Translations under genes and position numbers: made by a program | Source: Phytophthora colocasiae | Taxonomy: Eukaryota > Oomycota > Peronosporomycetes > Peronosporales > Peronosporaceae | Direction of reading: 5' to 3' | DNA length: 64,000 nt | Assembly: GCA_018806915.1 (NCBI GenBank) | Contig: JAGKQI010000049.1 | Span: forward strand, 1,302,001-1,366,000 | The notes under the pieces: model-generated | The model's input: the letters and a program-made list of their open reading frames with translations, nothing else | Told to the model about the DNA's origin: nothing | Databases searched by the model: none | In this document: piece by piece, positions 1 to 9,621 of the stretch | Layout: each line of letters opens with the position of its first letter | Position numbering within the stretch: position 1 is the stretch's first letter

Positions 1-1192
1 CTCATACGTTTGTATCCATTCTAACTTCATATGCGTTGTCTTGGAGCAGTTCGGTTCGTTCGTACCAGTAATAGGAGCCCATCCCAGCACAATGTGACTA
101 CAACTGCAAGAGCTTGCAGCAGTTGATTATTCTAGAGTGAACAATCAGCGACATTTTGTTGATCATTCTTCTTCTACGTACAGTCTGTAGGTGCATGTGC
201 TACATGTACATAGTGCTGTACATGTACGTAGGAAGACAGGAAAAGAAGTAAGGAAAAGAAGCTTGCAGAGTCTTGAGACTAGACTGCATGCACAGTTTGG
301 TACAAAACTTAGCATGAGTAGACAACGCTAACAAGTCTTGACTCAAGATAATAGTAACTCGCAATTTGCAAACGACTGCAGTAGACGTTGAATCTTAACC
401 TTACAAAGTCCCCCAGTTCGGGCGAGACGCGCAAAGCGACAAGATAGACTGGCTTTCAAGGAGTCACACATCGGATTGGAACATTTCTACATGTAGGTTC
501 AGCACTGCTGCTGAATCAGCAGCCTCCAAAACTGTTGGCAACAGTTGTTTTGCCTAAGTAGATTCTAACATTTAGACCAGTAACGCGGGGTTGGCGGCGA
601 GCCCATACAATGTATGTATGATACATCCTACGTGATACATGTAAGTCAACTTGATTGCTGCTAATAATCTCCAGACCAACGAAAACGTCAGTAGCAACGA
701 TACTAATAACTTTACCTTGGTATGAATGCCGTAGGTGTAGTATTTGAGAACTTCTTCATTCGCCCTAAGTTCTCAATTTTGATCCTTTCGTACGTTTTAT
801 TGGGGCAATAACCATATCCAGTTCACTTTTACACTGTTTTTCAGCTGTGCTCTACAGTAGTAGAGTAGAACGAGTTATTAGCAATATTCCGTAACTTACT
901 ACTACTGTATTAGAGTTATTAGCAATATTCCGTAACTTACTACTACTGTATTAGTAAGTTATCCGCTTCCCAACTACTAGTAACCAGCGCACAGATTTAT
1001 GCACACCCCCATCCGAAACAGAATTCTATATTGATCGTATGTTTGTTGCGGAACTCCGTGTGCATGTACAATGTACTACTACTATGATACTATGACTGTC
1101 ATACTATATGTACATAATAACAAACTGTACGATTCGTAGCACGTACATCCGAGTCATGCGATTTGCTCTTCGCACCAGGCTGCTTGAGCCTC
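1..1192. other. Gene-free upstream region
   Basis: No credible coding region is visible. The stretch is rich in short TACATGTAC-type palindromic motifs around 200-230 and 610-650 and contains one 41-bp tandem duplication, listed separately. It precedes the promoter of the first effector gene. Confidence 0.5.
873..954. repeat. Two-copy 41-bp tandem repeat
   Basis: Bases 873-913 and 914-954 are identical direct copies, each starting AGTTATTAGCAATATTCC and ending CTGTATTAG. The repeat lies about 350 bp upstream of the first RXLR gene and is most simply a recent local duplication. Confidence 0.9.
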
Positions 1193-1249
1193 AAATTGAG
1201 GAATGCTGCTGGTCCTCAAGCCTTGAGGACCAGCAGCATTCCTCAATTT
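1193..1249. repeat. 57-bp near-perfect palindrome over the effector core promoter
   Basis: Arms 1193-1220 and 1222-1249 are exact reverse complements (28 bp each) around a single C at 1221. The right arm ends in the Inr CATTCCTCAATTT, so the left arm carries the same Inr inverted. The paralogous effector promoter at 35.5 kb resembles this locus only from CATTCC onward, so the palindrome is specific to this copy. It could form a cruciform or act as a bidirectional start site. Confidence 0.95.
1237..1249 (+). promoter_or_regulatory. Oomycete Inr core promoter of RXLR gene 1
   Basis: CATTCCTCAATTT fits the oomycete initiator consensus CATTYYNCAWTTT at every position. It starts 62 bases before the ATG, the same spacing as in the paralog at 35501. 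Transcription is expected to start in or near it; this is inferred from the family consensus and not measured. Confidence 0.75.
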
Positions 1250-1298
1250 CCTTCTCAAGCATCAAACCTCAGCTACATCCACCCAAGACTACCATACC

Positions 1299-1793
1299 AT
1301 GCGTGTGAATTACGTTCTACTCGCGGCTGCAGTTGTTCTCGTCGGAGCAATTGATGCTTCCGTTGCTACTGCCAACACTGTTGCTAAGCTTGGCGTGGAG
1401 AGTCCGGCGTTTGCAGTTGAAAGCGACAACCACCGATCTCTGAGACTGGTCAAGGACGATGCTATCGACAGCGAAGAAGACGAAAGCAACGACGACAGTG
1501 AGGAAGAAGAGAGAGGGCTCATGGATCAAGTGCAGCTTACGAAGTTGGCAGCAAAGTTCAATGGGAAGTCGTTCGATGAGATTGGTCAGATTATCAAAAA
1601 TCTGGATGATGACAAGCTCAAACTGATCTTCGACAAGGGCGGATATATTATTTCGAAGCACCTCCCCGGTTTCGAAACTGGAATGGATGGCGCTCAGTTT
1701 GGCCGTCTGATCAGTCACCTGCCAATGGAAGAACAAGCTCCGCTCTTGAGTGCTTACTCGAAGTACCTTAGCGCCAAAGGATTGCTGGATTAA
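1299..1793 (+). CDS. RXLR-dEER secreted effector protein
   Basis: Intronless gene for 164 residues. The N-terminus is a hydrophobic secretion signal (about residues 1-23, ending near SVA). It is followed by an RSLR motif at residues 46-49 and an acidic stretch ending in EEER near residues 69-72. This signal peptide, RXLR, dEER order defines the oomycete effector class delivered into plant cells. The C-terminal half (about 75-164) is alpha-helical in character, with alternating hydrophobic residues and a conserved tail; a WY-type fold is possible but was not verified. The host target is unknown. The start is the first ATG after the Inr, at the same spacing as in the paralog. Residues 1-60 are nearly identical to the gene at 35563 while the C-terminal domain differs, which is usual for fast-evolving effectors. 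Confidence 0.9.
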   Translation: MRVNYVLLAAAVVLVGAIDASVATANTVAKLGVESPAFAVESDNHRSLRLVKDDAIDSEEDESNDDSEEEERGLMDQVQLTKLAAKFNGKSFDEIGQIIKNLDDDKLKLIFDKGGYIISKHLPGFETGMDGAQFGRLISHLPMEEQAPLLSAYSKYLSAKGLLD

Positions 1794-3019
1794 TCAATCC
1801 AGAAGCATAGCTTTAAACAATTCTGAAAACAATCACAACTTGATTTCACTTCTCAAACTTAACATCGTATCACATTCAAAATCGAATCAAATCAATGTAC
1901 ATACATGTAAAAGCAACGCTACTAGAACGCACAAACTTTTATCAGATGACTATCGAACGAGATGACTGGGTAGCTGTGTGTTTTTTTTGCGGCTGGGCGC
2001 AAGCAACACTGAGAGAGGCACGAGAAAAGCTATGAAGAAGCTTTTGGAAAATACTAGTAGTAGTACTAGTAGTCAGGAAGTAAGCGTATTGCTTTTAGAA
2101 TAAATGATGACCCATATTGTGCTCAATTTGGTTGTAGCTTGATGAAGTATTCAATAATGCTTTCTCCAAATCAGGGCTGCCCTTCCGGCTGAAGAAGAAC
2201 ACGTTTATAGTTATCTTACATGAGTTAAACCAACTGCATCTGAAGGAGCCCCAAGCCGGGATTCACGATACATTATCGGAGTATGTATCGCTACGACGCT
2301 GTTTTCTCCCGGTTGTCCATGATATGATACTCCGAATGGTTTTTGGAGATCTCATACTTGGCTCGAGGCTCGAGGTTATGTTTCTTGAAAACACTGAACC
2401 CTACTGTCTATCAATGCATTCGAGAATCATGCACAGCGATTGTTTAGGAGGTCATGCATTTACGTTAGAAACTAACTATACATCATGCACAGCGATTGAG
2501 ACAGTTGAACACTGTTTTTATCGTGTTCAGCGCAAGAAGAGATTTGTCGATCGCTTTGGGCTCCATGGAGCGAAATTTTCTCGGTGGCATTAGATCGGCG
2601 GCTACTATTCACGAAACCGAGCGATCTTAAGCTGGAATGGAGACAGAGGCACAAGACTCTCCTCGTTCTTTAACAGGTTCATACTGCAATTGTTTTTCAC
2701 GCAACGTGAAAACTCCGAAATGATATACACTTTCGTGAAACACGAGTAGAGAGACCAAGCACACAAGCGGTACTAGAAGAAAATGAGTTGATTAACTAGT
2801 TAGCAGATTTCTCGTCTGTGTGATTCAATCTCAAGATTCTAAAACTACACTAAACCAACAGAATTCAAATGTTGTTTGCCCTTTCTGGGATTATATCCGC
2901 TGTTAATTCAAACCCCAGTTTTCGGGTTAGCGTCTCCAGAGTAAATCGATCACAATCACGAACAGTAAACGGGAGAAGAAGTTGCATTTAAAGGAAAAGG
3001 AAGCTGATTAGTTGCTACT
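1794..3019. other. Effector 3' flank and mostly unassigned sequence
   Basis: Bases about 1794-1928 (3' UTR of the effector) are similar to the reverse complement of 37177-37314, next to an effector remnant there. A possible LINE-derived ORF at 2324-2593 is listed separately. Nothing else is recognisable; 2050-2075 has a short ACTAGTAGT-rich palindromic run. Confidence 0.5.
2324..2593 (+). pseudogene. Possible LINE reverse-transcriptase C-terminal remnant
   Basis: An open stretch of 89 codons whose C-terminal part carries a Cys and IETVEHCFY-type motif. This resembles the zinc-binding segment found C-terminal to the reverse transcriptase of LINE elements (pattern C..C....ET..H). The second half of the metal site is not conserved and no reverse transcriptase core is adjacent. 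The assignment is weak and could be a chance ORF. Confidence 0.25.
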
Positions 3020-3049
3020 GGGGGGGTTCACACCGGCAAATTTCCAGTA
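3020..3049. repeat. Left terminal inverted repeat (30 bp)
   Basis: Exact reverse complement of 8246-8275. Seven G residues form the outer end, and the trinucleotide ACT lies immediately outside on both sides. Confidence 0.85.
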
Positions 3050-3324
3050 CAGGTTTCCCCGCCTAATTTGCAACTGCATCAAGTAATTTACCTCGATCAG
3101 GGAGTGAAGATGCGGATGCGATTTGCTCTATCTGGTCTGCCAATGTACTGAGTTACATGCAATCACGGGGGAAATGGGATGCACGATGAAGGTTCAAGGA
3201 AGATAATCCCTCCCAATTTTTCAGTAACTCAGTACCTGACGCATCTATGTGATACCTGTGCAGATTTTGCATCCTGGCAGATTTTCTTGGTCCGACCCCT
3301 GCAAATTAGGCGGGGAAACCTGTA
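3048..3324. repeat. 25-bp inverted repeat pair enclosing 277 bp
   Basis: 3048-3072 and 3300-3324 are perfect reverse complements; each end reads TACAGGTTTCCCCGCC inward. The pair resembles a small MITE nested just inside the left TIR, but no clear target-site duplication was found. The minus-strand ORF at 3306-3632 overlaps the right arm. Confidence 0.7.
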
Positions 3325-3632
3325 GGCGACTTACATAAACCAGTATTTTTCGTGTCTCGTTTGACCGAATTTGCAGAAGAGTGGTACTTTTTCCGAGTAG
3401 GGAGATCAGCTACTCGGAATTTCTTCAGTTTGCAGTAGGGGAGAATGCAAGAAGGCCATGGCGAGCGTGGAGCAAGGTCAGAGCCACTCGTAGCGTAAGG
3501 GAGTAGCGGGGCGATGTCGTAGCTGTAATCACCGTCGCTCTCTTCACTGCTACTCTCTCCATTATCTTCGCCGCGTTCAATAAACCAACGAATCGCGACC
3601 AGATCTGCTGGGGATACGCTGGCCCCCGCCAT
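3306..3632 (-). CDS. Hypothetical short protein, possibly transposon-derived
   Basis: 108 codons starting at ATG with no recognised domain. The middle is acidic and serine-rich (GESSSEESDGDYSYD), followed by a basic segment near residues 68-95. Its last codons run into the right arm of the 25-bp inverted repeat, so the C-terminus is probably not native. About 30-50 bases upstream of the ATG is GCCTTCCAACCGGTTAAT (minus strand). A close relative of that motif precedes the hAT-like start at 23220, so this may be the truncated 5' end of a transposase gene. Function unknown. Confidence 0.35.
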   Translation of the reverse strand: MAGASVSPADLVAIRWFIERGEDNGESSSEESDGDYSYDIAPLLPYATSGSDLAPRSPWPSCILPYCKLKKFRVADLPTRKKYHSSANSVKRDTKNTGLCKSPTGFPA

Positions 3633-3808
3633 TTTGTCTGTGTTCTCTGAGGCAGCTGAAGATTAACCGGTTGGAAGGCAACTCGCCGATTTCAGTAAAT
3701 TTGGAGAAATGATTGTTAGACGGAATTTGCAGGACATTTGCAGGACATGGATAATGTGTTATTTTAACCAATGAGATTCTTATATAGAGTAGCTTTCACC
3801 CAATTACA

Positions 3809-4785
3809 TTAGTGATGTTGTTGAGCTCTGCGTTGCAGTGCCACGACGGTAATCCAGGTGAGCTGGCCTCGACGGCGTTTACGGCTTCTTCCCGTCAGTT
3901 CGGGGACAGCGACGCTCTTCGCACACGTAGCGAAGGTTACAACGGCTTCCTCCACGCTCTGTCGAGAGCGCCAGGTCCCGGTACGTCTTGCTTCATCCTC
4001 TACCTTGCGCATTAGGTATCGAGCATCACTAAGTCGTTTCTGTTGATTTCTGTTTGGCATATCGCGTCTATCAAGCAATCGTAGAGGAGGTGTTCTTTTG
4101 TTGGCGTTGCCACATTGCCACAGGACCCATAGCATTGCAACTGTGCAGTCAGGTATTTTGAAGTCCGATGGAACTCGCCGAACACGGCCTCCCAGAAGTA
4201 TGTTGGAGTAGAAGAGACGCTATCCGCGTGGAGATCGTTCTGCTGTGGATTTTTCGTCAACTTCTCAATCAAAGTGGAAACCCCTGCCGCTTCTAGACAC
4301 CGTTTCAATGCACTATCTAGACCGTCAAATGTCACGACACCTGCCCCAATTGCCCGTTGCTCCAGCTCGCCTATAATATCCTTCACAGTCACAGTCCGTG
4401 AGTCATCAATATGCTCGACGGTTTTAAGAGTTAATTCCAATAGTGACTTCATTTCACGTAATATAGCAACATGAGGCGGTACACCCGTTGCCTGTAGACG
4501 ATTACTGGTCTGGAGTACCGGCTTATAGAGAACGATCCACGCGATGAATCTACAGTACGAGTTCTGGTACACTGCGCGATCGAGTACTTACGGTGTATCT
4601 CCGTGACTTATCCTCCCAGTCAACACGTTGTGAAATAGCGGACTGAACTTGTATAGAAAATTGTATACAGAAATCACTGGACGGTTGTCCTGCAAAAGTT
4701 GTCGAAATCGTTTATGAATCAGACCTATAGTGAGCGCCTGCTTATTTCTGATTGTGCTGCTTTCCATTTGGATTTTGCAGGACAT
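3809..4785 (-). pseudogene. Array gene copy 1, Crypton-like C-terminal region
   Basis: Exon 1 is about 4592-4785 (start ATG at 4785) and exon 2 about 3809-4549, with a 42-bp GT-AG intron; phase 2 joins correctly. The 5' part reads through a segment with TGVPPHVAILREM. I associate this phrase with the C-terminal region of oomycete Crypton-type tyrosine-recombinase proteins; that is a recollection and was not checked. No recombinase catalytic domain lies in the unit. In this copy a one-base loss near 4192 shifts the frame before the YFWGG-type C-terminal domain, so the protein would end with an aberrant tail. Confidence 0.55.
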
Positions 4786-4938
4786 TGTGTCCTGCAGAAA
4801 CCTGACCGATGGGTTCAACGTCCTGCAAATTCTGGAGAATGATTGTTAGACGGAATTTGCAGGACATTTGCAGGACATGGATAATGTGTTATTTTAACCA
4901 ATGAGATTCTTATATAGAGTAGCTTTCACCCAATTACA

Positions 4939-5917
4939 TTAGTGATGTTGTTGAGCTCTGCGTTGCAGTGCCACGACGGTAATCCAGGTGAGCTGGCCTC
5001 GACGGCGTTTACGGCTTCTTCCCGTCAGTTCGGGGACAGCGACGCTCTTCGCACACGTAGCGAAGGTTACAACGGCTTCCTCCACGCTCTGTCGAGAGCG
5101 CCAGGTCCCGGTACGTCTTGCTTCATCCTCTACCTTGCGCATTAGGTATCGAGCATCACTAAGTCGTTTCTGTTGATTTCTGTTTGGCATATCGCGTCTA
5201 TCAAGCAATCGTAGAGGAGGTGTTCTTTTGTTGGCGTTGCCACATTGCCACAGGACCCATAGCATTGCAACTGTGCAGTCAGGTATTTTGAAGTCCGATG
5301 GAACTCGCCGAAAACGGCCTCCCCAGAAGTATGTTGGAGTAGAAGAGACGCTATCCGCGTGGAGATCGTTCTGCTGTGGATTTTTCGTCAACTTCTCAAT
5401 CAAAGTGGAAACCCCTGCCGCTTCTAGACACCGTTTCAATGCACTATCTAGACCGTCAAATGTCACGACACCTGCCCCAATTGCCCGTTGCTCCAGCTCG
5501 CCTATAATATCCTTCACAGTCACAGTCCGTGAGTCATCAATATGCTCGACGGTTTTAAGAGTTAATTCCAATAGTGACTTCATTTCACGTAATATAGCAA
5601 CATGAGGCGGTACACCCGTTGCCTGTAGACGATTACTGGTCTGAGTACCGGCTTATAGAGAACGATCCACGCGATGAATCTACAGTACGAGTTCTGGTAC
5701 ACTGCGCGATCGAGTACTTACGGTGTATCTCCGTGACTTATCCTCCCAGTCAACACGTTGTGAAATAGCGGACTGAACTTGTATAGAAAATTGTATACAG
5801 AAATCACTGGACGGTTGTCCTGCAAAAGTTGTCGAAATCGTTTATGAATCAGACCTATAGTGAGCGCCTGCTTATTTCTGATTGTGCTGCTTTCCATTTG
5901 ATTTTGCAGGACATTGT
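4939..5917 (-). pseudogene. Array gene copy 2, Crypton-like C-terminal region
   Basis: Same two-exon layout as copy 1. Here the C-terminal 214 codons (ATG at 5583) are open to the stop at 4939 and include WGGRFRRVPSDF, PPLRLLDRRDMPNRN and a basic tail. A one-base deletion in the 5' part of exon 2 (TCTGAGTACC instead of TCTGGAGTACC, near 5643) breaks the link to exon 1. Exon 1 also lacks one G near 5890, changing its 5' frame. Without the lesions the coding length would be about 311 residues. Confidence 0.5.
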
Positions 5918-6067
5918 GTCCTGCAGAAACCTGACCGATGGGTTCAACGTCCTGCAAATTCTGGAGAATGATTGTTAGACGGAATTTGCAGGACATTTGC
6001 AGGACATGGATAATGTGTTATTTTAACCAATGAGATTCTTATATAGAGTAGCTTTCACCCAATTACA

Positions 6068-7044
6068 TTAGTGATGTTGTTGAGCTCTGCGTTGCAGTGC
6101 CACGACGGTAATCCAGGTGAGCTGGCCTCGACGGCGTTTACGGCTTCTTCCCGTCAGTTCGGGGACAGCGACGCTCTTCGCACACGTAGCGAAGGTTACA
6201 ACGGCTTCCTCCACGCTCTGTCGAGAGCGCCAGGTCCCGGTACGTCTTGCTTCATCCTCTACCTTGCGCATTAGGTATCGAGCATCACTAAGTCGTTTCT
6301 GTTGATTTCTGTTTGGCATATCGCGTCTATCAAGCAATCGTAGAGGAGGTGTTCTTTTGTTGGCGTTGCCACATTGCCACAGGACCCATAGCATTGCAAC
6401 TGTGCAGTCAGGTATTTTGAAGTCCGATGGAACTCGCCGAAAACGGCCTCCCCAGAAGTATGTTGGAGTAGAAGAGACGCTATCCGCGTGGAGATCGTTC
6501 TGCTGTGGATTTTTCGTCAACTTCTCAATCAAAGTGGAAACCCCTGCCGCTTCTAGACACCGTTTCAATGCACTATCTAGACCGTCAAATGTCACGACAC
6601 CTGCCCCAATTGCCCGTTGCTCCAGCTCGCCTATAATATCCTTCACAGTCACAGTCCGTGAGTCATCAATATGCTCGACGGTTTTAAGAGTTAATTCCAA
6701 TAGTGACTTCATTTCACGTAATATAGCAACATGAGGCGGTACACCCGTTGCCTGTAGACGATTACTGGTCTGAGTACCGGCTTATAGAGAACGATCCACG
6801 CGATGAATCTACAGTACGAGTTCTGGTACACTGCGCGATCGAGTACTTACGGTGTATCTCCGTGACTTATCCTCCCAGTCAACACGTTGTGAAATAGCGG
6901 ACTGAACTTGTATAGAAAATTGTATACAGAAATCACTGGACGGTTGTCCTGCAAAAGTTGTCGAAATCGTTTATGAATCAGACCTATAGTGAGCGCCTGC
7001 TTATTTCTGATTGTGCTGCTTTCCATTTGGATTTTGCAGGACAT
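6068..7044 (-). pseudogene. Array gene copy 3, Crypton-like C-terminal region
   Basis: Identical in organisation to copy 2, with the C-terminal 214 codons open from an ATG at 6712 to the stop at 6068. It has the same one-base deletion near 6772 that separates exon 1 from exon 2. The shared deletion indicates that copies 2-4 descend from one mutated unit. Exon 1 keeps the extra G that copy 2 lost. Confidence 0.5.
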
Positions 7045-7197
7045 TGTGTCCTGCAGAAACCTGACCGATGGGTTCAACGTCCTGCAAATTCTGGAGAATG
7101 ATTGTTAGACGGAATTTGCAGGACATTTGCAGGACATGGATAATGTGTTATTTTAACCAATGAGATTCTTATATAGAGTAGCTTTCACCCAATTACA

Positions 7198-8174
7198 TTA
7201 GTGATGTTGTTGAGCTCTGCGTTGCAGTGCCACGACGGTAATCCAGGTGAGCTGGCCTCGACGGCGTTTACGGCTTCTTCCCGTCAGTTCGGGGACAGCG
7301 ACGCTCTTCGCACACGTAGCGAAGGTTACAACGGCTTCCTCCACGCTCTGTCGAGAGCGCCAGGTCCCGGTACGTCTTGCTTCATCCTCTACCTTGCGCA
7401 TTAGGTATCGAGCATCACTAAGTCGTTTCTGTTGATTTCTGTTTGGCATATCGCGTCTATCAAGCAATCGTAGAGGAGGTGTTCTTTTGTTGGCGTTGCC
7501 ACATTGCCACAGGACCCATAGCATTGCAACTGTGCAGTCAGGTATTTTGAAGTCCGATGGAACTCGCCGAAAACGGCCTCCCCAGAAGTATGTTGGAGTA
7601 GAAGAGACGCTATCCGCGTGGAGATCGTTCTGCTGTGGATTTTTCGTCAACTTCTCAATCAAAGTGGAAACCCCTGCCGCTTCTAGACACCGTTTCAATG
7701 CACTATCTAGACCGTCAAATGTCACGACACCTGCCCCAATTGCCCGTTGCTCCAGCTCGCCTATAATATCCTTCACAGTCACAGTCCGTGAGTCATCAAT
7801 ATGCTCGACGGTTTTAAGAGTTAATTCCAATAGTGACTTCATTTCACGTAATATAGCAACATGAGGCGGTACACCCGTTGCCTGTAGACGATTACTGGTC
7901 TGAGTACCGGCTTATAGAGAACGATCCACGCGATGAATCTACAGTACGAGTTCTGGTACACTGCGCGATCGAGTACTTACGGTGTATCTCCATGACTTAT
8001 CCTCCCAGTCAACACGTTGTGAAATAGCGGACTGAACTTGTATAGAAAATTGTATACAGAAATCACTGGACGGTTGTCCTGCAAAAGTTGTCGAAATCGT
8101 TTATGAATCAGACCTATAGTGAGCGCCTGCTTATTTCTGATTGTGCTGCTTTCCATTTGGATTTTGCAGGACAT
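7198..8174 (-). pseudogene. Array gene copy 4, Crypton-like C-terminal region
   Basis: Same as copy 3, with the C-terminal 214 codons open from 7842 to 7198 and the shared one-base deletion near 7902. A single G-to-A change near 7991 distinguishes it. This is the last unit before the array meets the right TIR, about 15 bp further on. Confidence 0.5.
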
Positions 8175-8245
8175 TGTGTCCTGCAGAAACCTGACCGATG
8201 GGTTCAACGTCCTGCAAATTCTGGAGAATGGACTTTCTTGTAATC

Positions 8246-8275
8246 TACTGGAAATTTGCCGGTGTGAACCCCCCC
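8246..8275. repeat. Right terminal inverted repeat (30 bp)
   Basis: Exact reverse complement of 3020-3049, ending in seven C residues and followed by ACT. Just outside, 8304-8333 repeats the motif TTTCCAGTA twice. Confidence 0.85.
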
Positions 8276-8278
8276 ACT

Positions 8279-8741
8279 ACTGCCAAAATGGCTACAATAG
8301 TAATTTCCAGTACTTTCCAGTAGATAGAAATACCGGTATCACAAAGTACATGTACAAGTTTCAGGATATTACTGGCAGTAGTATAATCTACTCCTTCCCT
8401 AACGCCCCCCTCCACTCTGCTGAAGTGTTCCAGCCTGGTACCTCTGACAGAACCTCCATCAGCTCTTGAGGGTGTGGTTAAATTGGAGCCCTGCTCGTAC
8501 AACAGAGTTCTCGTGGTCGGGGACTAGTCCGTCGATCGGCGGGTACCGTAGCGTATCCCGAAGACTACGTCGTGAATCAACGGAAGAGTCTTCTCATTGA
8601 AGGAGAAGGTCTCCGTCGATCGCCCTTCATTGTGGTATAACAATAACGCGAGAAAAGCCGAACTCCGTCAGCATGACCTTGAGCAGAGACTCAGGGACTC
8701 AATCGCACTTGTCTATCTCCACTCCAAACTTGTAATCCAAG
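8279..8741. other. Gene-free spacer between two elements
   Basis: Low-complexity and anonymous sequence between the TIR element and the pogo-like element. No ORF with codon or domain support is visible. Confidence 0.4.
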
Positions 8742-8743
8742 TA

Positions 8744-9539
8744 CCGACTTCCTCTGTTTATACCGGTCACCTGCATATAACGGTCAGCCAATCACAATCA
8801 AGAAAGAGAATAGTGAATTTCCTCTGTTTATAACGGTCGTACAAAACCGAATCACAACGGTACCGCGTTTTTGACACTGAATGCTTCATTTCAAGTTGAC
8901 AATGCGCGGCAAACGACGAGCGTCATTCACGGCAGGAGAAAAACTTGCCGTGATAAATGCGGTGGGGGAGCCTCCAGACATCCTCAAGGCTATACGGCTG
9001 TTCTACCCTGATCTGAGTCCTGCCGTCTACGACTCCCGGCGAAAGCTGGTGGAGTCGTGGATTAGAGAAAAGATAAAATCAAAGAGCAGTGTCAAATGCC
9101 GCACGGGAAGAAAAAGAAGAAAGCTCGTCCAAAAGGAGTAGGTACTGTACTATCACTAGAAGCTGAACAGGAACTTGTTAAATGGGTAAACGACCTCCGA
9201 AAGGAGGGCGTACCTATTTCAAATCTGATGTTAGCGTTAGAGGCCAAAGACGTATCTACAAGCTATGGCGTTACTGAGTTTGACGCGTCATGGAGTTGGT
9301 CCCCGGCTTTTAAATCTCGGCATAAGCTTTCAATGCGTGCCAGAACAAGACGAGAGCAAAAAACACCGGAAGATCTCGCCAATGTGTGCTAGACAGAGAT
9401 GTAGGAGAAGTTGGGTCGATATGGATACATAACAGTATTTTTTATTTTATTTTTTTCATTCTTTAATTCTGTAGCTGCATTACCATGGTGGTACGGTGTA
9501 CCATGTACACGGGTGACCGTTATAAACAGAGGAAGTCGG
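8744..9539 (+). mobile_element. Pogo-like (Tc1/mariner group) deletion derivative
   Basis: 28-bp terminal inverted repeats with one mismatch, beginning CCGACTTCCTCTGTTTATA, lie at 8744-8771 and 9512-9539. A TA dinucleotide flanks each end (8742-8743 and 9540-9541), the target duplication typical of Tc1/mariner and pogo elements. A further partial copy of the repeat lies at about 8820-8838. The interior carries only N-terminal DNA-binding coding sequence, so the element is non-autonomous. Confidence 0.75.
8881..9392 (+). pseudogene. Pogo-like transposase, DNA-binding N-terminus only
   Basis: Two overlapping frames (8881-9141 and 9096-9392) form one interrupted coding region. The first is basic with a helix-turn-helix-like start (FTAGEKLAVINAVGEP). 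The second resembles a CENP-B-type HTH (WVNDLRKEGVPISNLML, then WSPAFKSRHKLSMRARTR), as found in pogo/Tigger transposases. A frameshift near 9100 separates them, and the DDE catalytic domain is absent. It can encode at most a DNA-binding fragment. Confidence 0.6.
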
Positions 9540-9621
9540 TACACACATTTAACCCTTAACTGTACCATATTCATGGTACCATAACTGCACGCCAGTCAAA
9601 AAGCTCTATCTTAAGTCGAAC

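Larger units (their letters stand above)
3712..8230. repeat. Tandem array of four ~1,130-bp units
   Basis: Units lie at 3712-4841 (1,130 bp), 4842-5970 (1,129), 5971-7100 (1,130) and 7101-8230 (1,130). Copies differ by only a handful of bases, for example one-base indels near 4192, 4513 and 5890 and a G-to-A change near 7991. Each unit boundary has GGAGAATG, and the left flank has GGAGAAATG, suggesting microhomology at the original junction. Every unit contains TGCAGGACA-TTG-TGTCCTGCA, a perfect 9-bp hairpin near its right end. The near identity implies very recent amplification or ongoing homogenisation. Confidence 0.95.
3020..8275. mobile_element. 5.26-kb TIR element containing a four-copy tandem array
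   Basis: The unit is bounded by 30-bp perfect terminal inverted repeats (3020-3049 and 8246-8275), each beginning GGGGGGGTTCACACCGG when read inward. It is flanked by a 3-bp direct repeat ACT (3017-3019 and 8276-8278), consistent with a cut-and-paste insertion. A 3-bp duplication suits PIF-Harbinger or CACTA-like families, but no matching DDE transposase is visible inside. The interior holds a 25-bp inverted repeat pair, a 108-codon minus-strand ORF and four direct repeats of a different gene. It may therefore be a non-autonomous element invaded by a second element that was then amplified. Confidence 0.75.

Noticed and set aside
3712..8230. CRISPR-like or satellite repeat
   Set aside because: Units are 1.13 kb, contiguous with no spacers, and contain a spliced gene; this is a tandem gene array.
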